From NCBI GenBank assembly GCA_020343555.1, contig CP070800.1:1872754-1896379 (forward strand): DNA of 23,626 nt, in the 5' to 3' direction. Positions 14,706 to 22,965 of the stretch are shown one piece after another. Made by a program: the position numbers and the translations under genes. Origin of the DNA: Dehalococcoidales bacterium. GTDB lineage: Bacteria > Chloroflexota > Dehalococcoidia > Dehalococcoidales > UBA2162. How positions within the stretch are numbered: the stretch's first letter is position 1; the number at the start of each line of letters is the position of its first letter. The notes beneath the pieces were generated by a model, which saw only the letters and a program-made list of their open reading frames with translations, was not told where the DNA came from and did not search any database.

Positions 14706-17700
14706 TCAAGAGAACGTGGTTAATACTAGCTTTAGCGGTGATAACCGTGATGTCTCTGGTAACCTACGCCGGGGTTACCCAGAGCTTTTTCTCTGATAAT
14801 GAGAACAGTTCTGATGACAGGTTAGGAATCAGGTGGGGTCATAACACCATCAGCGATGGTTTCGAAAACACAGGTAGTCCTGCCTGGGATGATAATTGGG
14901 ATGAGAATGGTACTACTACCTGGGTTCAAGATTCAGTGAGTCCACATTCAGGTAATTATTCTGCCAAAATTTCTGATTTTGATTCTCCCGGGTACCTTAC
15001 TTCAGATGATCTCAATACCTCAACAGCATCCAATGTTACCGTAGTATTCTGGTTTAAGCTGAACAATCTGGAAGCTGGTGACTGCGTGCTCCAGCTTTAC
15101 AACGGCATCACTTATAACAATTGGTATGATCTAATAAACTATCCAACTTATGTAGAAAATACCTGGTGCAAATTTACAGAGGTAATAACCGATCCTCAGT
15201 ATTTATTAGCTGGGTTAAGACTGAGATTTGACTCCTCATCTTTAGGGGATGACACTGAACAGGTAAATATAGATGACATTTACATGGATTATGTGACTCC
15301 GGCAGCACCAACCAATCTGATAGCCACACCAGGTGACGAACAAATTATTCTGGATTGGGATGATAACAGCGAAGGTGACTTGATCGGCTATAATGTTTAT
15401 CGAAGTACAACCAATGGTTCAGGATACGCCAAGATAAATATTGGGCCAGTCGCTACAAGTAATTTTACTGATTATCCGCTTTGGGGAGGGGGAACCTATT
15501 ATTATGTTGTGACTTCTTTTGATCTTGCGAATATGGAAAGCAGCTATACAAGCGAGGTTACTGCTACAGCAATTGATGTGGCTCCAGCTTCACCTACCGG
15601 CCTAGCGGCTACCCCAGGAGATAGACAAGTGAGTCTCGACTGGAATGATAATATTGAGGGTGACTTGGATGGCTACAATATCTATCGTAGTACGATCAAC
15701 GGCTCTGGATACACGCAAATCAACGGAAGCCTGGTAGCTTCCAATAACTACCTTGATACCACGACTCATGGAGGATACACCTATTACTATGTAGTGACAG
15801 CTGTGGATTTGGGGAGTAACGAGAGTGGCTACTCCAATGAAGATAGTGGTACACCATCAAGACCAACAAGTATAAGTGATGGATTTGAAGGATCTCCCTG
15901 GGACTTTAACTGGGACGAAAATGGCACTACTGACTGGACGCAAGATTCGAGCACGGTATACAGCGGGACGTACGCCACTCAGCATGCTAGTGGTGATACG
16001 TATCTGGTCTCTGATGATATAGACATGTCCTCTGCCGGTGGTATAGATATCTCTTTCTGGTTCCAAATCAAGGACTTGAGTAAAGGACCTTTGTATGTAC
16101 AGTTATATAATGGTGCCACGTACGTTGAAGTGTACAACCTGCTGGATTATCCGGGTCTCACCAAGAACACCTGGTATCAGTACAGCGTAACCATCACAGA
16201 TTCACAGTTCTTCAGGTCCGATTTCAGAATCAGGTTCGATGGTTCAAGTCAGACCACTGATACTTTCATTGATGACGTAATTGTTGTCAGGGATACAACA
16301 CCTCCGGCAGCGCCTACTGGATTGGTTGTCACTGCCGGTGACCAGCAGGTCAGTCTTGACTGGGATGATAACGGTGAAAGTGATCTGAATGGTTATAATG
16401 TTTATCGTGGACTATCAAGTGGTAATTATACTCAGATTGCATCTCTGGTAGCTGGCAGCAACTACACCGATAACGGTCTGACCGGTGGTGTAACCTACTA
16501 CTATGTCGTCACGGCTGAGGATAAAGCTGCGAACGAAAGTAGTTACTCAAACGAAGACAGTGCCACTCCTACCGATTCACTCCCGGCAGCGCCTACTGGA
16601 TTGGTCGCCACTGCTACCTTGGGTAGCTTACAGGTTACCCTTGACTGGGATGATAACGGTGAGAGTGATCTGAATGGTTATAATGTTTATCGTGGACTAT
16701 CAAGTGGTAATTATACTCAGATTGCATCTCTGGTAACCAGCAGCAGTTATACCGATAACGCAGTTACCGAGTTAGTAACCTACTACTATGTAGTAACAGC
16801 AGTGGATAACGGATCGAACGAAAGTGGTTATTCTGATGAAGACAGTGCGATGCCAGATTTAGCTCCAACAGCGCCTACAGGATTGGTCGTCACGGCTGGT
16901 GAAAAGCAGGTCAGTCTTGACTGGGATGATAACGGTGAAAGTGATTTGAATGGTTACAATGTCTATCGCGGACTATCAAGTGGTAATTATACTCAGATTG
17001 CATCTCTGATATCCAGCAGCAACTATACCGATAACGGTCTGACCGGTGGTGTAACCTACTACTATGTCGTCACAGCCGAAGATAACGGTGCGAATGAGAG
17101 TGACTACTCCAATGAAGACAGTGCCATGCCAACTGATCTACCTCCGGCAACACCAACCGGGCTAGCAGCGACTCCGGGTGACGGGCAAGTGAGTCTTGAC
17201 TGGAATGATAATGGTGAGGGTGATCTTGATGGCTATAATATTTATCGCAGTCTCACCAGTGGAGATAACTATACCCAGATAAACGGATTACCGGTAACGA
17301 CCAGTAATTACACTGATACCGGACTTACAAATGATACGACCTACTATTACGTAGTGACAGCCGTGGATGTGGGAAGTAACGAGAGCGGCTATTCCAGCGA
17401 AGTGAGTGCCATGCCAACTGATCTACCTCCGGCGGCACCGACCGGGCTGGCAGCGACTCCGGGTGACGGGCAAGTGAGTCTTGACTGGAATAATAATGGT
17501 GAGAGTGATCTTGATGGCTATAATATTTATCGCAGTCTCACCAGTGGAGATAACTATACCCAGGTGAATGGATTACCGGTAACGACCAGTAATTATACTG
17601 ATACCGGACTTACAAATGATACGACATACTATTACGTGGTGACAGCCGTGGATTTAGGGAGTAACGAAAGCAGCTATTCCAGCGAAGTGAGTGCCATGCC

Positions 17701-18421
17701 TGCTGATCCGCCTCCGGCAGCGCCCACAGGATTGGTCGTCACTGCCGGTGACAAGCAGGCCAGCCTTGACTGGGATGATAATGGTGAAAGTGATCTGAAC
17801 GGTTATAATGTCTATCGCGGGCTATCAAGCGGTAATTATACTCAGATTGCATCTCTTGTATCCAGCAGCAACTATACCGATAACGGTCTGAATGGTGGCG
17901 TAACCTATTACTATGTGGTCACGGCTGAAGATTTGGGGAGTAATGAGAGTGGCTACTCCAATGAAGACAGTGCTACACCAAACGGCGTCACTGTAATTAA
18001 TGATGGATTTGAAGGTACTCTCTGGGACTTGAACTGGGACGATAATGGCACTACTGACTGGACGCAAAATTCGGGCACGGTATACAGTGGTGTATACGCT
18101 GCCAGGCATGCCAGTGGTGACACATATCTGGTCTCTGATGACATAGACATGTCCTCTGCCAGTAGTATAGAAATTTCTTTCTGGTTCCAAATTAAGAGCT
18201 TGAGTAAAGGACCTTTGTATGTACAATTATATAATGGTGCCACGTACGTTGAAGTGTACAACTTACTGGATTATCCGGGTCTCACCAAGAACACGTGGTA
18301 TCAGTACAGTGTAGTGATCACAGATTCACAGTACTTCAGATCCGATTTCAGAATCAGGTTCGATGGTTCAAGTCAGACAACCGATACTTTCATTGATGAT
18401 GTGTTAATTATCTATAATTAA
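14702..18421 (+). CDS. Giant secreted protein with eight fibronectin type III repeats
   Basis: A 1239-residue exported protein. The N-terminus has a hydrophobic stretch (TWLILALAVITVMSLVTYAG) ending in TQS-FFSD, a SipW-type signal. Then come module A1 (about 50-198), FnIII 1-2 (200-386), module A2 (391-529), FnIII 3-8 (535-1094) and A3 (1099-1239). Each FnIII repeat has the pattern PTGL..T.GD..VSLDWDDN..DL.GYN.YR..YYYVVTA. The A modules (SDGFEG..W..NWDENGTTDW..YPGLTKNTW..) look like jelly-roll carbohydrate-binding or MAM/lectin-like domains; the exact family is uncertain. There is no catalytic domain, sortase signal or C-terminal anchor. It is likely a surface adhesin or matrix protein, with the TasA-like gene as partner. 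GTG start is set by frame and overlap with a short ORF. Neighbouring repeats are near-identical in DNA. Confidence 0.85.
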   Translation: MIKRTWLILALAVITVMSLVTYAGVTQSFFSDNENSSDDRLGIRWGHNTISDGFENTGSPAWDDNWDENGTTTWVQDSVSPHSGNYSAKISDFDSPGYLTSDDLNTSTASNVTVVFWFKLNNLEAGDCVLQLYNGITYNNWYDLINYPTYVENTWCKFTEVITDPQYLLAGLRLRFDSSSLGDDTEQVNIDDIYMDYVTPAAPTNLIATPGDEQIILDWDDNSEGDLIGYNVYRSTTNGSGYAKINIGPVATSNFTDYPLWGGGTYYYVVTSFDLANMESSYTSEVTATAIDVAPASPTGLAATPGDRQVSLDWNDNIEGDLDGYNIYRSTINGSGYTQINGSLVASNNYLDTTTHGGYTYYYVVTAVDLGSNESGYSNEDSGTPSRPTSISDGFEGSPWDFNWDENGTTDWTQDSSTVYSGTYATQHASGDTYLVSDDIDMSSAGGIDISFWFQIKDLSKGPLYVQLYNGATYVEVYNLLDYPGLTKNTWYQYSVTITDSQFFRSDFRIRFDGSSQTTDTFIDDVIVVRDTTPPAAPTGLVVTAGDQQVSLDWDDNGESDLNGYNVYRGLSSGNYTQIASLVAGSNYTDNGLTGGVTYYYVVTAEDKAANESSYSNEDSATPTDSLPAAPTGLVATATLGSLQVTLDWDDNGESDLNGYNVYRGLSSGNYTQIASLVTSSSYTDNAVTELVTYYYVVTAVDNGSNESGYSDEDSAMPDLAPTAPTGLVVTAGEKQVSLDWDDNGESDLNGYNVYRGLSSGNYTQIASLISSSNYTDNGLTGGVTYYYVVTAEDNGANESDYSNEDSAMPTDLPPATPTGLAATPGDGQVSLDWNDNGEGDLDGYNIYRSLTSGDNYTQINGLPVTTSNYTDTGLTNDTTYYYVVTAVDVGSNESGYSSEVSAMPTDLPPAAPTGLAATPGDGQVSLDWNNNGESDLDGYNIYRSLTSGDNYTQVNGLPVTTSNYTDTGLTNDTTYYYVVTAVDLGSNESSYSSEVSAMPADPPPAAPTGLVVTAGDKQASLDWDDNGESDLNGYNVYRGLSSGNYTQIASLVSSSNYTDNGLNGGVTYYYVVTAEDLGSNESGYSNEDSATPNGVTVINDGFEGTLWDLNWDDNGTTDWTQNSGTVYSGVYAARHASGDTYLVSDDIDMSSASSIEISFWFQIKSLSKGPLYVQLYNGATYVEVYNLLDYPGLTKNTWYQYSVVITDSQYFRSDFRIRFDGSSQTTDTFIDDVLIIYN
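15872..16288 (+). repeat. Module A2, DNA repeat with A3
   Basis: This part of the giant gene matches 17996-18418 almost base for base over most of its length, with differences concentrated at a few silent and a few coding positions. The A1 module at about 14850-15296 is only a distant relative. This suggests a recent internal duplication or gene conversion. Confidence 0.8.
16304..17983 (+). repeat. Block of six FnIII repeats with near-identical DNA
   Basis: Six units of about 90 codons lie at about 16304, 16583, 16865, 17144, 17429 and 17714. Units 3, 4, 5 and 8 of the protein share long identical runs, such as that encoding NGYNVYRGLSSGNYTQIASL. Units 6 and 7 form a second, closely matched pair. 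The two subfamilies are interleaved. Confidence 0.85.
17996..18418 (+). repeat. Module A3, DNA repeat with A2
   Basis: C-terminal copy of the lectin-like module, near-identical in DNA to 15872-16288. It runs to the last codons of the protein, which ends IDDVLIIYN. Confidence 0.8.
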
Positions 18422-18752
18422 CTCATTCTACCCGCGATACTACTCGTTAATTTACATGTTTACTCATTTGGTTTCACAACTAGAAGTATATCGAAAATAT
18501 AGAAAGAGTTACATGGATTATCATTTAGTAACTTCCTAATTGCCCGGGTATTCAGTTGGTACTAATTATCCAATTATCAATGTGATCTTTATTATTAATA
18601 CCTTCCTCATACCTCTTTTTTTAATAACTCGTTCTTGCATGAAATTTTGTTTTACGAAAGTTTTACAAAACCTTTATGAAATATTTATCAAATTTATACA
18701 CTCTTTTATATGGGTATTGTATATTTAATCATAGCCACCAAAGGAATTTTTC
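18422..18752. other. AT-rich gene-less spacer
   Basis: A 331-base, strongly AT-rich spacer. A 62-codon frame (18540-18728) is made of Phe, Ile and Leu codons from the base composition and lacks a ribosome site, so I do not call it. No terminator for the giant gene is evident. The promoter for the regulator gene at 18753 probably lies here, but no single match stands out. Confidence 0.4.
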
Positions 18753-19565
18753 ATGGAGTTTAGGATGGAGCAAATTAGCGTTTTTTTAGCTGACTGGCAA
18801 GTATTGTTCAGAGAAGGAATTCACTTCACTCTTTCCGGAGAGGAAGATCTGGTGGTAACCGGTGAAGCCACGAGTAACGCAGAAGCTTACGATCTAATAA
18901 TGAAAAATCCTCCGCAAATAGCGATTATCAATATAAATCACGATGATTTTTCCGGAGTCAACCTGACCCTCAGTATCAGGCAAAACCTGCCCTCCGTCTC
19001 GGTTGTACTGGTAATGGATACTGATGATATAAATCATCTCTATTCGGCTTTAAAATGTGGAGCAGCAGCTTGCATAACCAAGGATATTAGTCCTGAAGAA
19101 TTGATTGACATGGTCAGGCATATTGCTAAGGGTGATGAACTTATGAGCCAGGTGCTTCTCATGCCGGAAATTGCTAACCGAATAATTGAGGACTTTAATA
19201 ATTTTTCCCTCATGAGCAGTGAAATATATAGCCTTCTGGCAAGCCTTTCAGCCAATGAAGGTGAGATATTGTCCAACATTTCAGCCGGGCACACTCCGGG
19301 TGAAATCGCTTCGACACTCGGAATTAAGGACGAATCGATAACAAATTCTCTTGGGATAATCCGACAGAAACTGGAGACGAATGAACGTAGTCGTGCCATC
19401 GTCGAAGCTTCACAGCAAATCCCGACTTCTGTGACGGAGAGCACTCAAAGTGATACGTCATCTGATGAATACATCACCAGGGAAGAGTTTAATGCGTTTA
19501 AGGAGAGCCTGAAGGAACACTTCAGGGCTTTTACCGACAGTTATCCGGATTTTAAATCGGAATGA
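18753..19565 (+). CDS. NarL-like response regulator with degenerate receiver
   Basis: A 270-residue cytoplasmic protein with receiver (about 7-125), LuxR-type helix-turn-helix-like region (about 165-218), a Ser/Thr-rich linker and a C-terminal helix (241-262, ITREEFNAFKESLKEHFRAF). Alignment by eye with the true regulator at 21654 shows that the phospho-acceptor Asp is replaced by Asn60 (QIAIININHDD in place of DVILMDLNMP), and the acidic pair DD is AD-W (A13, D14, W15). K110 is kept (CITKD). It therefore probably cannot be phosphorylated in the normal way and may act constitutively or through another signal. The HTH also departs from consensus. The start ATG has AAGGAA upstream. The prepilin peptidase follows after 45 bases. 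Confidence 0.78.
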   Translation: MEFRMEQISVFLADWQVLFREGIHFTLSGEEDLVVTGEATSNAEAYDLIMKNPPQIAIININHDDFSGVNLTLSIRQNLPSVSVVLVMDTDDINHLYSALKCGAAACITKDISPEELIDMVRHIAKGDELMSQVLLMPEIANRIIEDFNNFSLMSSEIYSLLASLSANEGEILSNISAGHTPGEIASTLGIKDESITNSLGIIRQKLETNERSRAIVEASQQIPTSVTESTQSDTSSDEYITREEFNAFKESLKEHFRAFTDSYPDFKSE

Positions 19566-19610
19566 TTTTCCATAAATGATCCATCAGTTATTAATGGGGG
19601 ATTATAAACT

Positions 19611-20417
19611 TTGTATATAGCTTTAGCCGCTATTTTTGGATTATTCGTGGGCAGTTTCCTTAATGTATGTATTGACCGACTGCCGAGAGGAGACTCTATA
19701 GCATTTCCTCCTTCACACTGTGAATCATGCGGTCATAAACTGGGAGTTCTCGACCTTATTCCAGTTTTCAGCTATGTTTTCCTGCGAGGGGGTTGCCGAT
19801 ACTGCAGAGTGCGTATCCCGATCAGGCTGATGATCGTAGAATTAGCGACAGGAGTACTTTTCGGTTTCCTCTTCTGGAAATACGGCTTTTCTCTGGAACT
19901 CCTGGTTTTAATCATATATAGCTGTATATTGATAATAATATTTGTAATCGATCTCGAACATCAGTTAGTTCTTGACATAATTACATATCCGGCGATGATC
20001 GTAGCATTCATTATTGCTTTTTTCCGTCCGGAAATTGCGGCAGTAGATTCACTGGGGAGCGGTACTATTAACCAGGCTGTGAGCCAGGCTGCCAGTAATG
20101 CGGCGGGACAGGCCATCATCGCGTTACTGGGCGGATTCCTAGGGCTTGTGGCTATGTCCATACCATTCTTTATATATCCAAGCGGAATGGGAATGGGGGA
20201 TATCAAGCTGGCTGCGCTTGTAGGCTTGATGACGGGATATCCCCTGATAATACTGGCTTTACTGCTTTCATGGATTTTAGGTGGTGTTATAGCCGGCATC
20301 TTGCTTGCGTTAAAAATCAAAGGACGAAAAGATCCGATTCCAGCGGCTGTGTTTATGGTTGTGGCAGCAATCGTTACCCTGGTCTGGGGGCAGGATATCT
20401 GGAATTGGTATTTTTAG
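19611..20417 (+). CDS. Prepilin peptidase (type IV leader peptidase)
   Basis: A 268-residue integral membrane aspartyl protease of the PilD/GspO family, which cleaves type IV prepilins and methylates the new N-terminus. The N-terminal cytoplasmic domain has two CxxC pairs, C37/C40 (SHCESCGHK) and C62/C65 (GGCRYCRVR), that bind zinc. Catalytic aspartates are D114 (FVIDLEHQLVLD) and D197 in GMGMGDIKLAALVG, the GxGD motif. About six to eight membrane segments are visible. The start is TTG at 19611, ten bases after GGGGG; VGSFLNVCIDRLPRGDSI matches the family's usual N-terminus, which supports it. The natural substrate is the pilin at 22503. Confidence 0.92.
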   Translation: MYIALAAIFGLFVGSFLNVCIDRLPRGDSIAFPPSHCESCGHKLGVLDLIPVFSYVFLRGGCRYCRVRIPIRLMIVELATGVLFGFLFWKYGFSLELLVLIIYSCILIIIFVIDLEHQLVLDIITYPAMIVAFIIAFFRPEIAAVDSLGSGTINQAVSQAASNAAGQAIIALLGGFLGLVAMSIPFFIYPSGMGMGDIKLAALVGLMTGYPLIILALLLSWILGGVIAGILLALKIKGRKDPIPAAVFMVVAAIVTLVWGQDIWNWYF

Positions 20418-20476
20418 GTTATTGCTATTAGGCAACGTTAATTCGGCAAACATTATATTTGATACCGGAGTAATCT

Positions 20477-21652
20477 ATGTATGATAGATATGAAAAGGAA
20501 GCATACCGGTTTTTAGCGATCTATCGCTTCCTTTCGTATGCACTCTCAGTGATGTTTACCCAGGTAGGTTCGACACTAGTAGCCACAGTCATGTCGGAAA
20601 CGCAGACCTATATCATACTGGGAGTACTCGGGGTGTACACGGTACTCAGGGTGTTTTCTCCTCTGCGCTGGCGTGAGAGAGGCATAATTACCTACCTTAT
20701 ATTATTTGGCGATTTTATCCTGTGTATCACCCTGGTTGTTTACACCAATGGACTTAACAGCCCTTTCCTTCTTTATTCACTGACACCGATAATGACGGCA
20801 GCTCTTCTTTTCGAGGAAAAGGTAGCATTATCACTGGCTGCAGGTGCTTCTGTAATACTTTCTATAACGCACCTTGCATTAAGTCAGCTTGCTGTCAGGT
20901 GGACCTGGATTATGCAGGGAAATAACCTTACCCTGCTGGTAGTTTATACACTTTTCAGCCTGGTTACCGCCATTGTTCCGTATCGTATTAATCTGAATAT
21001 CAGGAGACGTATCGAAAGAGAAGCGATAATCGAGGAACGCCGGAGAATAGCACGGGAAATGCATGATGGAGTTGCTCAATCTATTGGATATCTGAATATG
21101 AAAACAAAACTTGTCAGTGATTCGGTCTCCCTAGATAATACCGAACAAGCTGTTAAGGAGTTAAGCGAGATCCAGAAGGTAGTGCAGGGTACCTATGATG
21201 ATATCAGGGAATCTATCGACCAGTTAAGCCATGAAATTAGAAATGTGCCTATTATCTCTGCCCTCAGCACTTATATCGTTGAATTTAGTACCAGTAATGA
21301 GATAAAGGTCGATTTCGACTATCCCAGGCCGTTTCCAGACCTTTCACCCGTAGCAGAACTGCAATTGCTTCGTATTGCCCAGGAAGCATTAACCAATATC
21401 AGAAGACATGCTTCAGCAACGGAGGTTGAGATCAGACTCGAACGCAGCGACGAGACAGTTGATATGATGATAAAAGATAATGGCCAGGGTTTCAGCCTGG
21501 AAAAACTTGAAGACTCACCTCTTGGTTATCATGGTTTGAATATCATCAAGGAAAGAGCAGAGACACTGGGCGGTGAACTGCATATTTCCACTTCTCGCGG
21601 AGAAGGAACTGCGTTGATGGTAACGTTACCTCTCGATAAAGTGAGGATGTAA
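20477..21652 (+). CDS. NarL-type membrane sensor histidine kinase
   Basis: A 391-residue membrane kinase of the HisKA_3 (NarX/DegS) class. The N-terminal 170 residues contain about six hydrophobic segments and no recognisable extracytoplasmic ligand domain. The dimerisation box has H196 in RRRIAREMHDGVAQSIG; the ATPase domain has the N-box at N307 (AQEALTNIRRHASA), the G1 box DNGQGFSLEKL and the G2 region GYHGLNIIKERAETLGGELH. The ATG has GGAG six bases upstream. The regulator gene starts one base after its stop, so the two are coupled and form a cognate pair. The stimulus is unknown; a membrane-embedded sensor responding to envelope state or small hydrophobic signals is possible. Confidence 0.92.
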   Translation: MYDRYEKEAYRFLAIYRFLSYALSVMFTQVGSTLVATVMSETQTYIILGVLGVYTVLRVFSPLRWRERGIITYLILFGDFILCITLVVYTNGLNSPFLLYSLTPIMTAALLFEEKVALSLAAGASVILSITHLALSQLAVRWTWIMQGNNLTLLVVYTLFSLVTAIVPYRINLNIRRRIEREAIIEERRRIAREMHDGVAQSIGYLNMKTKLVSDSVSLDNTEQAVKELSEIQKVVQGTYDDIRESIDQLSHEIRNVPIISALSTYIVEFSTSNEIKVDFDYPRPFPDLSPVAELQLLRIAQEALTNIRRHASATEVEIRLERSDETVDMMIKDNGQGFSLEKLEDSPLGYHGLNIIKERAETLGGELHISTSRGEGTALMVTLPLDKVRM

Positions 21653-21653
21653 A

Positions 21654-22319
21654 GTGGAGACAATTAGAGTACTTATTGTGGACGACCATTCCCTCTTCCG
21701 ACGGGGTATCGCGGACGTGCTGTTATCATGTAACGATTTCGAACTGGTGGGAGAAGCGGTAGACGGCCTGGAGGGGATAGAAAAAGCCCGGCAGTTCAAA
21801 CCTGACGTAATACTGATGGATCTGAACATGCCGAACTGCACCGGCCTGGAAGCAATACAGGCTCTCCAGACCGAAATACCGGAAATCAACGTACTTATTC
21901 TCACGGTGTCTGAGATGGAAGAAGACCTGTTCACCTCGATAAAGTATGGCGCCAAGGGATATCTATTAAAAAACGCAGAGCCGGATGAATTAATCCAGGC
22001 CATATATCATGTAGCCAAAGGAGAGTCGATCATTTTACCCCTGATGGCTACCAAGTTACTGGTTGAGTTCCAGAATCTCTCCTCCGGTAAAAAGAAGAAA
22101 CCTGACGAGGATGAAGCCGGACTCAGTCCTAGAGAAAAGGAAGTACTGCAACTGGTAGCGAAAGGCGCTACGAATCGCGAGATAGCCGATTCACTTTATA
22201 TTTCCGAGAATACGGTGAAAACCCACCTTCAGAACATCATGGAAAAACTTCATATTGCCAATCGCAGCCAGGCTGCGGCTTACGCTATCCAGAAGGGTCT
22301 GTTATCACAGAAAGACTAG
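21654..22319 (+). CDS. NarL/FixJ-type response regulator
   Basis: A 221-residue cytoplasmic DNA-binding regulator with intact receiver: D10 and D11 (VDDH), phospho-acceptor D56 in DVILMDLNMP, T83 and K105 (GYLLKNA). The LuxR-type helix-turn-helix covers about 156-216 (LSPREKEVLQLVAKGATNRE, ISENTVKTHLQNIMEKL). A lysine-rich linker (KKKKPDEDE) separates the two. The start is GTG at 21654, one base after the kinase stop, with GAGG seven bases upstream inside the kinase gene. It is the cognate partner of the kinase and is the intact counterpart of the degenerate regulator at 18753. Its targets are likely to include the pilin that follows, but that is inference. Confidence 0.93.
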   Translation: METIRVLIVDDHSLFRRGIADVLLSCNDFELVGEAVDGLEGIEKARQFKPDVILMDLNMPNCTGLEAIQALQTEIPEINVLILTVSEMEEDLFTSIKYGAKGYLLKNAEPDELIQAIYHVAKGESIILPLMATKLLVEFQNLSSGKKKKPDEDEAGLSPREKEVLQLVAKGATNREIADSLYISENTVKTHLQNIMEKLHIANRSQAAAYAIQKGLLSQKD

Positions 22320-22502
22320 AGTGCATTCGTTGCATGTAGTGATACGTTTGCTCTCTCCAAATTAGCCATTCGGCTCAGTTTTAATCACCCGAAAGAATGA
22401 GAGTAATCTCGAAATTAAATCACCCGGTTGCGGGATACTCAACATATGAATACTGATTTATAGTGGAAATAAATAAATGAAATAAAAAAGGAGGGTCAAG
22501 TA

Positions 22503-22895
22503 ATGAAAAGAGGGCAAAAGGGTTTTACACTCATCGAGTTATTGATCGTTGTGGCGATCCTGGGCGTACTCGCCGCTGTCGTTATACCTAATGTAGGTCG
22601 ATTCTTAGGTAAAGGTGAAGATGAAGCCAAGGGCACCGAGTATGCCACGGTTCAGGCAGCGCTTCACGCCATGATGGTTGATAATGATCTGGACACGCTG
22701 ACTGGCGCCTGCACCTATGCTAGCACTAATGGTACTGCTACCGCTGATATGAGTCAGTTCCCGTGTACTGATGGTACTTATGTACTTTACGGACACACAA
22801 TTAACGGAACTGAAGTTAACTACCTGGCTACCGGAAACGCCTCATATTTATACTACACGACCGCACTTGGTACGATTACCCAGGTAGATCCGTAA
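22503..22895 (+). CDS. Type IV pilin (prepilin)
   Basis: A 130-residue type IV pilin precursor. The leader MKRGQKG ends at G7, before F8-TLIE, so prepilin peptidase should cleave G7/F8 and leave Glu5 in the mature pilin, the residue needed for assembly. The following stretch (FTLIELLIVVAILGVLAAVV) is the usual hydrophobic N-terminal helix. The globular part is short, rich in Thr, Ala and Tyr, and has one Cys pair (C70, C88) that could form a disulfide. AAAGGAGGG precedes the ATG. The spacer from the regulator is 183 bases, so the pilin may have its own promoter; a strong terminator follows. No assembly ATPase or platform protein is in the window. Confidence 0.93.
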   Translation: MKRGQKGFTLIELLIVVAILGVLAAVVIPNVGRFLGKGEDEAKGTEYATVQAALHAMMVDNDLDTLTGACTYASTNGTATADMSQFPCTDGTYVLYGHTINGTEVNYLATGNASYLYYTTALGTITQVDP

Positions 22896-22927
22896 AACAA
22901 TTAAATCTATAGTTCGGGATGTTGGAA

Positions 22928-22965
22928 GGAAGAGTCCGCTTCATGTGAAGCGGACTCTTCTTTTC
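22928..22965 (+). terminator. Strong intrinsic terminator after the pilin gene
   Basis: A perfect 14-base inverted repeat (22930-22943 with 22946-22959) extends by a G-C pair at 22929/22960, and is followed by CTTTTC. The stem begins GAAGAGTCCGC and closes GCGGACTCTTC. It lies 34 bases after the stop codon. Confidence 0.92.

Noticed and set aside
16304..17983. Regular repeats that could look like a CRISPR array
   Set aside because: Units are about 270-280 bases, in one open frame and translate into Fn3 domains; there are no short repeats with unique spacers.
18540..18728. 62-codon frame with hydrophobic product
   Set aside because: It is in an AT-rich spacer where Phe, Ile and Leu codons arise from composition, and it has no ribosome site.
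22320..22502. Possible cyclic-di-GMP riboswitch before the pilin gene
   Set aside because: The spacer shows only a small CCCG/CGGG hairpin and none of the conserved bases of that riboswitch class.
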